The notes under the pieces were generated by a model. The model was not told the origin of the DNA. It searched no databases and saw only the letters and a program-made list of their open reading frames with translations. Positions 1-6,857 of a stretch of 11,831 bases of DNA are shown here, one piece after another. Positions within the stretch are counted from its first letter, which is position 1. Every line of letters starts with the position of its first letter. Origin of the DNA: Lachnospiraceae bacterium (GTDB taxonomy: Bacteria > Bacillota_A > Clostridia > Lachnospirales > Lachnospiraceae). A program made the translations under genes and the position numbers. Location: NCBI GenBank assembly GCA_017614185.1, contig JAGACI010000270.1, positions 1-11,831 on the forward strand, written 5' to 3'.

Positions 1-417
1 CCCCATACCAACACTATTGTAAGTGTCACCATGGGGCTGATACTCATGAATCTCTCCACATTTTCCGAGATTCCGGAAAGCGGTGATGACTATGAGCATG
101 CTTTGATATATAAAGTTTTGAAATATATCGAGACCAATTATAAAGCCGGCACTCTTTCCGAAATCTCGGGCAATCTTAATCTTCCCGAATACACCGTCAG
201 CAGACTTCTCAAAAAGTACACAGGGCACAATTTTAAGGAACTGCTAAAGCAACAGAAGCTCCAGCAGGCAGTGTTCTTCCTTGAAAACTCCAACATGTCC
301 ATAGATAACATAATCGAAAGTCTGGGGTACAATAACTCCTCGTTCTTTTACAGAAGTTTTAAAGATAAATATGGCGTGTCTCCTAACAATTACAGAAAAA
401 CAACGGGCAGAGAATAA
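1..417 (+). CDS. AraC-family transcriptional regulator, C-terminal part (5' truncated by window edge)
   Basis: The reading frame is open from base 1, so the ATG at 31 is probably internal and the true start lies left of the window; about 138 residues are visible. The last ~105 residues form an AraC/XylS DNA-binding domain with two helix-turn-helix units. The first is around the stretch TLSEISGNLNLPEYTVSRLL. The second is around SIDNIIESLGYNNSSFFYRS, followed by the family's typical ending, FKDKYGVSPNNYRK. Family members bind promoter DNA through this domain and usually sense a ligand through an N-terminal domain, which is missing here, so the inducer cannot be guessed. The gene converges on the secreted glycosidase-like/phosphoesterase operon and shares a terminator with it. 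AraC regulators often sit beside carbohydrate-use genes, so control of that operon is possible but not shown. Confidence 0.9.
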   Translation, partial: PHTNTIVSVTMGLILMNLSTFSEIPESGDDYEHALIYKVLKYIETNYKAGTLSEISGNLNLPEYTVSRLLKKYTGHNFKELLKQQKLQQAVFFLENSNMSIDNIIESLGYNNSSFFYRSFKDKYGVSPNNYRKTTGRE

Positions 418-433
418 TCTCTGCCCGCCTTTT
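404..433. terminator. Bidirectional intrinsic terminator between convergent genes
   Basis: A 10-bp perfect stem (404-413 with 418-427) closes a 4-base loop. On the plus strand it is followed by CC and a T run (430-433), which ends the AraC-type gene. On the minus strand the T run corresponds to the A run at 396-400, four bases beyond the stem, and would end the phosphoesterase operon. The AraC-type stop codon (415-417) lies in the loop. Confidence 0.85.
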
Positions 434-435
434 AT

Positions 436-2871
436 TTATTTTGTTATTTCAAAATCTACCTTTGTTTCACCCTTAAAGAATCTCGATGTGTCCGCAACAG
501 TTGCATGAAGCGTATAGCTTCCAGCCTCTGTAGGCATCTTGTCGGATTCATAGGATTTTCCGTCGGAGGTTTTACCCGTTACGGTGTACTCGATATCATC
601 ATACTCCTCAAAGAGTGTCTCTTCCTCATCGGAAGTCTCCTTGTAAGCTGTGATATCAAAGATATCCATCTCCGCAGGGGTTCCGTCATACTTCTTATCG
701 AATGCGTTGATTCCCTTAAATGAGATATCTCTCTTCTCGATATCGGGAACGCAGGAGCCATCCTTCTTTACGGTGAAGGTGTCGTAAAGCTCGGAGCTGA
801 TTCCGTTGTAGGAATATGTATCAAGAGTGAGCACATCGCCCTTAACACGGATAAGTCCGTAGAACTGCTTTCTTACTCTCTGACCGCATAGTTCCTCGTT
901 AAGAACGCTTGTTGCACAGCCTTCCTCGATGTACTCGTCGGGAACTCTGTATCCTGACTCGGCATTTTCCTTGGAGATATCAAGTGATTTCTCTCCGGAG
1001 AAATTCATTGTTACATAGTGTGTACCTTCAGGCTCTATATTGAAATATCTTCCCTCAGTTTCGACATCCTTGGTGTAAGGATTATCGTATGTAATCTCAC
1101 CGTGACCTTCGCCGGTTTCTCTCTCGTTGGTAATAAAACCTGTGAAGTAATCACCGTTTACATCCTTGCCATAGTAGTAAGGATTGGTTCTTGTGTATGC
1201 ATGGTCATGTCCCTGCAATACAAGGTCAACTTCATATTCTGCAAAGAGAGGAACAAGGTTTGCTCTAAGTGCTCTGGAACCGCCATCCATTGTATGGTAG
1301 CCGACACTCATCATACCTGCGTGGGTTGTAACAACAATCCATTTTACCTTGCCTTCCTCACGAAGCTTGCTAGCTGTTTCAAGCTGCTCCACAATCCATG
1401 CGTACTGCTCTCTGTAATCGCAGTAAGGATCGTACTCACCGTTTCCTGCTCCGTCAAGGTAAGCTGACTCATTGGAGTTAGTGGTGATTACATATACGTT
1501 TCCGATCTGAATCGCATTACATCCGCCGCTTGAGTGAGAGTTATGATTTCCGTCCTTGCAGTAATCTGCAAAATCAATGTCGTACATTGAGTAGAATACA
1601 TCAACCGAACAGTCATGGTTACCTGCCAAAGGCATAAGAACGGTATCCATCATATCTTCCGCGTCAAAATCAACAGCCATGTTGAACTCATCAATGAAGT
1701 AGTTGTCATCATGACACTCATTAGTGATATCACCGCAGTTGATATATCCGACAAGTGTTGAATCAAGAGTATATGCATTCTTGAATGCTTCTCTCATGAC
1801 TGCCTCATACTGGCGATACTGTGACTCGTTCTCAGCCTGAGGATCAGTTACATAGATAAAGAAGAAGTCATCAAGGTCTCCCTTTATGGTCCATGAACCG
1901 GGTCTTGAGTAACCTACGCTCTCTCCGCCAACACGATAGAAGTATTCGCTTCCCTCGGGAAGGTTCTCTACGTGAGCCTTATGGCAATAGTAAACTGCAG
2001 ATTCATCGGAGTTTTCAATCTCGGTATTAAAGTAATCGGGAACTTCTGTAACTTTTCCGTTCTTAACTCCCTCATCCCAGTCAAATGTGTAGATGTCCTT
2101 GACATCTTTCTTGTTTACATACTGAAGGACTGTGTCAGCACCCTCTTTATCAACGGTTCTCCAGGCAACGCCTCTTGAGTAAACATCGTTATAGAAAGTG
2201 GTGGCAACACCCTTAACTATGTCGGATACCTCGTATGTGTATCCCTTTACTTCAGGTGCTGTAACATCCGTGATAACAAAGATCTGACCGAAATCCATCT
2301 CTGTTCCGGCAGGAGCTCCGTCACCCTTGATTCGAAGTGCTGCAAGGTTCTGGTCAAAGAAATCTTCTGTGATTTCCATTGTTGCAAAACCGTCTTTGTA
2401 GTTTAAATCACCGATATAAAGGCTGTCCCATCCTTCGGGATCGTCGATGACACCTTCAATATAGATGGTTCTGAAGGGGAAATCGTTTTTGGGCTCATAC
2501 TTAAATACAAGTACATCGCCTTCTTTGACAGCAACTCCTTTTCCCTCTTCAAACAATGCTCTTACTCTGACATTGTCATCATTGTCATCGGTTATAAATA
2601 CAAGCTCACCGTCTCCGTTTACGGAATCAAACAAAAGGCTTCCGGACTCCTCAAAGAGGTTATCATTGTCCATCTTAACCATTCCGGTGATTGTTCCTGT
2701 ATAATCTCCGCAGGTAACTTTGCTTCCTACGGTATAATCATTCTTTATTTCTTCTTTTGCTGCTTCGCCGGCTTCGGCTCCCGCCTCACCTTTTCCGCAG
2801 CCTGCAAAAACAAGTGCTGATGCCAGGAGAACTCCGGCAAACAGCTTTCCGATTAAAGCTTTTTTCTTCAT
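436..2871 (-). CDS. Lipoprotein metallophosphoesterase, purple-acid-phosphatase-like, with C-terminal Ig-like domain
   Basis: This is an 811-residue predicted surface lipoprotein. A Lys-rich start and hydrophobic segment lead to FAGC, with Cys25 as the likely lipidated residue; Phe at -3 is not the commonest lipobox residue. Residues ~45-215 are an uncharacterised beta-rich region. Residues ~225-330 resemble the fibronectin-like domain preceding the catalytic domain in purple acid phosphatases. The calcineurin-like metallophosphoesterase core spans ~336-700, with metal-site motifs DPQ (343-345), GD (380-381), GNHD (417-420), VTTH (514-517) and GHDH (554-557). DPQ replaces the usual DxH, and the GDxxY tyrosine of true purple acid phosphatases is absent, so a phosphodiesterase or phosphatase of unknown substrate is the safest call. 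Residues ~716-811 look like an MBG/YDG-type Ig-like domain (KKYDGTPAEM). The ATG has a GGAGG site about 9-10 bases upstream. It starts 14 bases after the upstream gene ends, so the two are co-transcribed. Confidence 0.87.
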   Translation of the reverse strand: MKKKALIGKLFAGVLLASALVFAGCGKGEAGAEAGEAAKEEIKNDYTVGSKVTCGDYTGTITGMVKMDNDNLFEESGSLLFDSVNGDGELVFITDDNDDNVRVRALFEEGKGVAVKEGDVLVFKYEPKNDFPFRTIYIEGVIDDPEGWDSLYIGDLNYKDGFATMEITEDFFDQNLAALRIKGDGAPAGTEMDFGQIFVITDVTAPEVKGYTYEVSDIVKGVATTFYNDVYSRGVAWRTVDKEGADTVLQYVNKKDVKDIYTFDWDEGVKNGKVTEVPDYFNTEIENSDESAVYYCHKAHVENLPEGSEYFYRVGGESVGYSRPGSWTIKGDLDDFFFIYVTDPQAENESQYRQYEAVMREAFKNAYTLDSTLVGYINCGDITNECHDDNYFIDEFNMAVDFDAEDMMDTVLMPLAGNHDCSVDVFYSMYDIDFADYCKDGNHNSHSSGGCNAIQIGNVYVITTNSNESAYLDGAGNGEYDPYCDYREQYAWIVEQLETASKLREEGKVKWIVVTTHAGMMSVGYHTMDGGSRALRANLVPLFAEYEVDLVLQGHDHAYTRTNPYYYGKDVNGDYFTGFITNERETGEGHGEITYDNPYTKDVETEGRYFNIEPEGTHYVTMNFSGEKSLDISKENAESGYRVPDEYIEEGCATSVLNEELCGQRVRKQFYGLIRVKGDVLTLDTYSYNGISSELYDTFTVKKDGSCVPDIEKRDISFKGINAFDKKYDGTPAEMDIFDITAYKETSDEEETLFEEYDDIEYTVTGKTSDGKSYESDKMPTEAGSYTLHATVADTSRFFKGETKVDFEITK

Positions 2872-2885
2872 CTGCCTTCTCCTCC

Positions 2886-5747
2886 TTATTTAGTTACATC
2901 CACGGTGTAAAGTGCGTAAACTTTGTCGCCTATCTTGTCTGCCATGCCAAGGTTCATGCAAGGTGTGTTGTCTTTATCAACAACTGCCACAGCAAGATAG
3001 CACTTTCCGCTTGCATTTGCACTGACTTTAACAGGTATCTTAATCTCGGTCTTATCGCCCGGCATAAGCTTTGAAGCCTCAAAATCTTTTACTCCGATTC
3101 CAAGGTTCTCGCTTACATCCTCTGCATCCTCTGCGATAACCATTGCTGCAATCATGTAGTTATTGTAGCTTGGTGCCAGACCATCGTTTTCGATTGTAAG
3201 TGTAAGCTCAATCTGGCTTCCTGCCTTAACGCTCTCTATCTCGTTAACCTTGCTTACTCTGAAGCGATATCCCATCTGTGTCTGGAGATATTCGATGTTA
3301 GCGCGGTACGTCGACGCATCTGCGCTTCCTGCCTCAATGTCACAGGGCGAGCAGGGGCCGAGCCATGATGTGTGAGATTTTCTCAGATAATCAATGGACT
3401 GCATGATTGTGTCATTGTGAACCCAAGCCTTTACGTTTCCGCTTGCAAACTCACCGCCCGAGTAATTGCTCTTCCAGAAGTTCAAAGCCTTGTCAATGTC
3501 GTTTAAGAAGGTGGTTGTTCCCTCTTCCTGTCCGAACACGTCGTTAAACATTCCGAAGTTCTGCTCGATTGAAAAGTCGTAAGATTCTCTGATTCCGACT
3601 TTTGTCTTCTTAAAGTTGTCTGTATATGCCTTGGCATATTTTGCTATCAAGGTCTTTCCGGGGAAAGTACCTGAGCCAAAGTCATACTCCTCAAAAGAAG
3701 CTGCCTCGGGCCATGTGTGCATCTCGCCCCAGTGTCCAAGTGAACCCATCTCGATGTATGCGGCAGATCCGTCAAACTTTCCGGCAATTGCCTTCATGCA
3801 TGCTTCATGATATTTAAGGAGTGAATCGGCTTCATAATTTGGTGAAAATCCGCCTCCGCCAAGCACCTCAAAGTCGGGCCAGTTATAGAAAGTTCCCGCT
3901 TCTTCAATCTTTCCTGCCAAAACATCATTGCAAAGCTCGGTAAGAAGCCAAACCGGGATATCCATCCTGTAGTTACCTGTAGCAATCAGTTTTTCAACCT
4001 TCTCATCGGTAACCTTGTCACCATCCAAAAGGTTCTTCTCGATAAAGGCCTTATCAACTGTTTCGCCGTAAGTCTCATCTTTTCTTGAACCTGTAAGCTC
4101 TTCAGGATTATCCATTACAAAGCGGATAACAAAGTTAACGTTATTGTCTTCCCAGTATGTAATGTTGTACTCTTCTTCGACATTATCCCAGTCGAAGTTG
4201 CCCTTGGAAGTTTCAAGGTTAGCCCATGTAAGAGGCAGGTAAGCAAGATCGTAGTCAAAAGCTATCTTCTCGGCATCCTCTTCTGAAATAGTGGACCAGC
4301 AAACCCATCCTGTGCCGGGATTGGCGAATGCATCATAGCCTGCCTTGGGATAAGCATATCCTTCCTCATAAGTCATCTCGAAAGCATCGGGTGTCTCAAG
4401 ATAACCATTCTCGGGAACAGATACCTGTCTGTTTAATGCAAAGGCATGTACTCCGACTTTCTCAGGATTGCCCAAATCCTCAAGGTAAGCCGATGCCGTT
4501 ACATATTCATCGTAATAATCTTCATCTACGGAAATGATTGAAGCGCCAAGCTTATTATCGCCTGTTACGGGATAAAGCTTTTGTCCATGGATTACAAAAT
4601 CCGCTCCGTCAACTCCAAAATAGTTATGACCTGCCTTCTCGTCTGTATCAAGAACAAAGGCAGTTCTTGTATTCATGTCTTTGTTGTCGGATGAAACCAT
4701 CGCATAGAACTTCTTTTGTGAGCATGCGGTTACAAGCGTGTACTCCTCGCTCTCATCCTTTGCTTCGGCATTGTCGACAACAAACCACTCACCCATATCA
4801 CCTGTAAAAATATCCTCGGTAATTGAACCGGGTTCGGGCTCATCAACCTTAATGGTAAAGGCCTTAATCTCGTTTCTTACGCCACTCTTAACCTTTAAGT
4901 TAATCTTATATTCGCCGGGTGCAAGAAGCTTTCTGTTAGTAATTATCTTGTTTCCGTCAATAGTAAACCACTTATTGTCGGGACCGTTCTTCTCACTGCT
5001 TACAAAAGAATATGAGTAATCCTTTCCGTCGCCGCCCTTTGCAGAAAGCACAGCGATCTCACCATCCTGCATTGCAGGCTCTGTGAGTGCTGGAACCTCA
5101 TCCTGTGTAAGTTCAAAGTCAGAGATATACGGTTCATCGGAAACGATTGTTACCTCATCTTTGGAAAGAGCTGAAAGTGATCCCTCATCAAGATACTTAT
5201 ATACGCTCTCCCATGAGTCATTAAGAAGAACAATCTGGAATCCTATTACATCTGCTGAAGGATTAATAACATCATAAGGTACTTCCACCTCGTACGTGGA
5301 ACCATCATCGGAAACACCGAACTCGGCCTCTCCAACCTCGGTTCCGGGCCACTCACCTGCGAACGACTGATACATTGTACCGTTCTCCATAAGGAACTCG
5401 TATCCGCCTCCGTCGGTCTCGAAGCCTGTGGAAGGATCATTGTCTATGTCCAGGTAAACCTGGAAATAGCACCACTTTGAAAGTTCGTTGACAACATAAA
5501 GAATGTTAAAGCTGTCATCGTCATGATAAGCAGCCACTCTGTCGAAAGCTCCTTCAGGCTCATCCAGAATGTCAACGATGTCTTTCCAATCATCTACGCT
5601 ACCATCCGGGACAAACTCTTCCTCAGCCCGAACAGTGCGCATAGGTGTCCCGTAATTTAAGCCTGTCAGTGCCAGAATTCCCGTAATGACAACTGCCGTG
5701 GCCCGTGCAATCACGTTCTTACGAAACAAGTTGCGTTGATTGCGCAT
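2886..5747 (-). CDS. Secreted multidomain protein with TIM-barrel glycosidase-like (DUF4832/DUF4874-type) core
   Basis: This is a 953-residue exported protein. A long positively charged N-terminus and a hydrophobic stretch (residues ~12-32) end in a likely signal peptidase I site, VRA|EEE, near residue 41. Residues ~45-190 look like a CBM9/DOMON-type beta-sandwich (opening DGSVDDWKDI), a fold often used for carbohydrate binding. Residues ~205-302 resemble an Ig/cadherin-like module, and ~305-460 are a second beta-rich region. From NPGTGW (476-481) to ~830 the protein resembles secreted TIM-barrel DUF4874/DUF4832 proteins. The stretch IEMGSLGHWGEMHTW (665-679) fits the conserved strand that could supply acidic catalytic residues (E666 or E675). 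Residues ~832-953 form a C-terminal beta-sandwich. There is no sortase motif, SLH domain or C-terminal membrane anchor, so release or non-covalent attachment is expected. The ATG has an AGGGGG site about 7 bases upstream. First gene of the operon; substrate unknown, and glycan hydrolysis is inferred. Confidence 0.78.
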   Translation of the reverse strand: MRNQRNLFRKNVIARATAVVITGILALTGLNYGTPMRTVRAEEEFVPDGSVDDWKDIVDILDEPEGAFDRVAAYHDDDSFNILYVVNELSKWCYFQVYLDIDNDPSTGFETDGGGYEFLMENGTMYQSFAGEWPGTEVGEAEFGVSDDGSTYEVEVPYDVINPSADVIGFQIVLLNDSWESVYKYLDEGSLSALSKDEVTIVSDEPYISDFELTQDEVPALTEPAMQDGEIAVLSAKGGDGKDYSYSFVSSEKNGPDNKWFTIDGNKIITNRKLLAPGEYKINLKVKSGVRNEIKAFTIKVDEPEPGSITEDIFTGDMGEWFVVDNAEAKDESEEYTLVTACSQKKFYAMVSSDNKDMNTRTAFVLDTDEKAGHNYFGVDGADFVIHGQKLYPVTGDNKLGASIISVDEDYYDEYVTASAYLEDLGNPEKVGVHAFALNRQVSVPENGYLETPDAFEMTYEEGYAYPKAGYDAFANPGTGWVCWSTISEEDAEKIAFDYDLAYLPLTWANLETSKGNFDWDNVEEEYNITYWEDNNVNFVIRFVMDNPEELTGSRKDETYGETVDKAFIEKNLLDGDKVTDEKVEKLIATGNYRMDIPVWLLTELCNDVLAGKIEEAGTFYNWPDFEVLGGGGFSPNYEADSLLKYHEACMKAIAGKFDGSAAYIEMGSLGHWGEMHTWPEAASFEEYDFGSGTFPGKTLIAKYAKAYTDNFKKTKVGIRESYDFSIEQNFGMFNDVFGQEEGTTTFLNDIDKALNFWKSNYSGGEFASGNVKAWVHNDTIMQSIDYLRKSHTSWLGPCSPCDIEAGSADASTYRANIEYLQTQMGYRFRVSKVNEIESVKAGSQIELTLTIENDGLAPSYNNYMIAAMVIAEDAEDVSENLGIGVKDFEASKLMPGDKTEIKIPVKVSANASGKCYLAVAVVDKDNTPCMNLGMADKIGDKVYALYTVDVTK

Positions 5748-5773
5748 TGCAATTCCCCCTTTTATTTAATTGT

Positions 5774-5828
5774 AGCGAAACACGGTTGCCATTTTTTGGA
5801 TAATTTATCCAATTTGCACCGTTTCGCT
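5774..5828. repeat. Nested inverted repeats in the leader of the secreted operon
   Basis: The outer arms AGCGAAAC (5774-5781) and GTTTCGCT (5821-5828) are perfect, with further interrupted pairing just inside (GG/CC, GC/GC). The centre holds a second perfect dyad, TTGGATAA (5796-5803) and TTATCCAA (5805-5812), around one base. It lies about 32-87 bases downstream of the inferred transcription start and ends before the ribosome binding site, so it does not mask translation directly. It could be a folded leader RNA or paired operators. No T run follows it in the minus direction, so it is not a terminator. Confidence 0.6.
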
Positions 5829-5836
5829 CGTAGGTT

Positions 5837-5865
5837 TTTCGTAATCTTGTCCAAAGATTACGAAA
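5837..5865. promoter_or_regulatory. Perfect 12-bp-arm dyad at the inferred transcription start (operator or 5' mRNA hairpin)
   Basis: TTTCGTAATCTT (5837-5848) is the exact reverse complement of AAGATTACGAAA (5854-5865), separated by GTCCA. It begins 2 bases downstream of the -10 box on the minus strand, so it covers about positions -5 to +25. That is a classic place for a repressor operator, or for a stem-loop at the mRNA 5' end. The outer TTTCG/CGAAA ends recur in the nearby leader dyad. Confidence 0.65.
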
Positions 5866-5867
5866 CA

Positions 5868-5896
5868 ACTATAGCACTTTGTATCGTAATTGTAAA
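5868..5896 (-). promoter_or_regulatory. Sigma-A-type promoter of the secreted glycosidase-like/phosphoesterase operon
   Basis: Read on the minus strand: -35 TTTACA (5896-5891), a 17-base spacer, and -10 TATAGT (5873-5868). Transcription would start near 5861 and run through both genes. The untranslated leader would be about 110 bases, much of it inverted repeats. Confidence 0.7.
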
Positions 5897-5930
5897 CGAA
5901 ATTTTAGTAAATTATGTCAGGATAAATGCA

Positions 5931-5970
5931 CAAAAAAATCGTCGCAGAAAATCACTTTCTTGCGACGATT
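5931..5970 (-). terminator. Intrinsic terminator of the short-chain dehydrogenase gene
   Basis: Arms at 5938-5946 and 5961-5969 (ATCGTCGCA/TGCGACGAT) continue inward through AGAAA/TTTCT. On the minus strand a run of seven T (5937-5931) follows directly. It lies 16 bases past the stop codon and just upstream of the next minus-strand promoter, so the two units are separate. Confidence 0.92.
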
Positions 5971-5985
5971 AATGTCCTTAAATAA

Positions 5986-6729
5986 TTAGCAGTCTACACC
6001 GCCGTCAACTCTGATAAGCTGTCCATCGATGAAGGATGACTCGCTTGTGCAAAGGAAAAGAGCAGCTGTTGCAATCTCTGAACCTTCCGCAACTCTCTTA
6101 AGGGGAGATCTCTCAATCATGAATCCGCATGCTGCCTCGCCGCCTACCGAGTCAAGCATAGCTGTCTTGATTGCACCGGGCTGGATTCCGTTAACATGAA
6201 CCTTGGGGCCCATCTCGTTAGCCATAGCTCTTGTAAGTCCGTTCATGGCAAACTTGGTTGTACAGTAAGCTGTAGGTCCCCAATGTGCTGATGTACCTGC
6301 GATAGAAGAGATATTAACGATATGTCCCTCTCCCTTGTCAACCATAACCTTACCGAACTTCTGGCCGAGAAGCATAGCCATTGTTACGTTTACGTTGAAG
6401 CACTCATTCCACTCCTCAAGTGTAAGCTCGAAGATAGGTGTGATTGAAAGCTGACCTGCGTTGTTAATAAGAATATCGCATGTTCCAAACTTATCCATAC
6501 ATGCATTATAGATGACGTCCGCACTCTTTAAATCGTGTGTGTCGGCGATAACATACTCAGCGATTCCGCCCTCGTTACGAATTTTCTCTACAGCAGCCTT
6601 GGCTCTTTCTTCATTACGTCCGGTGATGAGAACTTTAGCTCCTTCCTTGGCAAAAAGGTAAGCTGTGTCTCTTCCCATTCCAGATGTTGAGCCGGTGATT
6701 ACGGCTACTTTTCCGTCTAATTTTCCCAT
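5986..6729 (-). CDS. SDR-family oxidoreductase, FabG-like
   Basis: This 247-residue protein has the usual length of a classical short-chain dehydrogenase/reductase. It has the cofactor loop TGSTSGMG (12-19), NNAG (89-92), and catalytic candidates N114, S142, Y155 and K159 (YCTTK). A PG pair at 184-185 and the C-terminal DGQLIRVDGG complete the fold. GR at 37-38, after the second strand, suggests NADP(H) preference. The closest familiar relatives are 3-oxoacyl-ACP reductases, but many SDRs of this shape reduce sugars, steroids or other alcohols and ketones. No fatty-acid synthesis genes are adjacent, so the substrate is open. It is a cytoplasmic enzyme transcribed alone from its own promoter and terminator. 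The ATG has AGGAGG about 7 bases upstream. Confidence 0.9.
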   Translation of the reverse strand: MGKLDGKVAVITGSTSGMGRDTAYLFAKEGAKVLITGRNEERAKAAVEKIRNEGGIAEYVIADTHDLKSADVIYNACMDKFGTCDILINNAGQLSITPIFELTLEEWNECFNVNVTMAMLLGQKFGKVMVDKGEGHIVNISSIAGTSAHWGPTAYCTTKFAMNGLTRAMANEMGPKVHVNGIQPGAIKTAMLDSVGGEAACGFMIERSPLKRVAEGSEIATAALFLCTSESSFIDGQLIRVDGGVDC

Positions 6730-6755
6730 GTGTAACCTCCTGAAAATATAATCTT

Positions 6756-6769
6756 GTTAAAATTTTAAC
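6756..6769. promoter_or_regulatory. 14-bp perfect palindrome in the SDR leader, candidate operator
   Basis: GTTAAAATTTTAAC is a perfect palindrome starting about 13 bases past the -10 box of the SDR promoter, placing it at roughly +6 to +20. The position suits repressor binding. The sequence is AT-rich, so chance is a real alternative. Confidence 0.4.
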
Positions 6770-6781
6770 GGGTGTGATTTA

Positions 6782-6811
6782 ATTATATCGTACTTGTCAA
6801 AGAATTGTCAA
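6782..6811 (-). promoter_or_regulatory. Sigma-A promoter of the SDR gene
   Basis: Minus strand: consensus -35 TTGACA (6811-6806), an 18-base spacer, and consensus -10 TATAAT (6787-6782). Expected start near 6775. A second TTGACA within the spacer is too close to the -10 to serve it. Confidence 0.85.
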
Positions 6812-6827
6812 TATCGGAAAACCTCAC

Positions 6828-6857
6828 AAAAAAAGAGGGAATGCTTTATGCATTCCC
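6828..6857 (-). terminator. Intrinsic terminator of the foldase/CPBP protease operon
   Basis: GGGAATGC (6837-6844) pairs with GCATTCCC (6850-6857) around a 5-base loop. On the minus strand TC and a run of seven T (6834-6828) follow. The protease stop codon TAG overlaps the stem base. Confidence 0.92.

Noticed and set aside
31..33. ATG at 31 as the start of the AraC-type gene
   Set aside because: The frame stays open to base 1 with ordinary residues, and the protein would lack its sensor domain. Truncation by the window edge is more likely.
1018..1467. 149-codon open frame on the plus strand
   Set aside because: It lies wholly opposite the metallophosphoesterase gene, whose motifs are intact, has Cys-rich unlikely composition, and has no matching domain.
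5837..5865. Intrinsic terminator
   Set aside because: The hairpin is strong, but no T run follows it in either direction, and it overlaps a promoter start.
5986..6729. Assigning the symbol fabG
   Set aside because: The SDR fold is clear, but many SDRs resemble FabG, and there is no fatty-acid gene cluster here to support that specific role.
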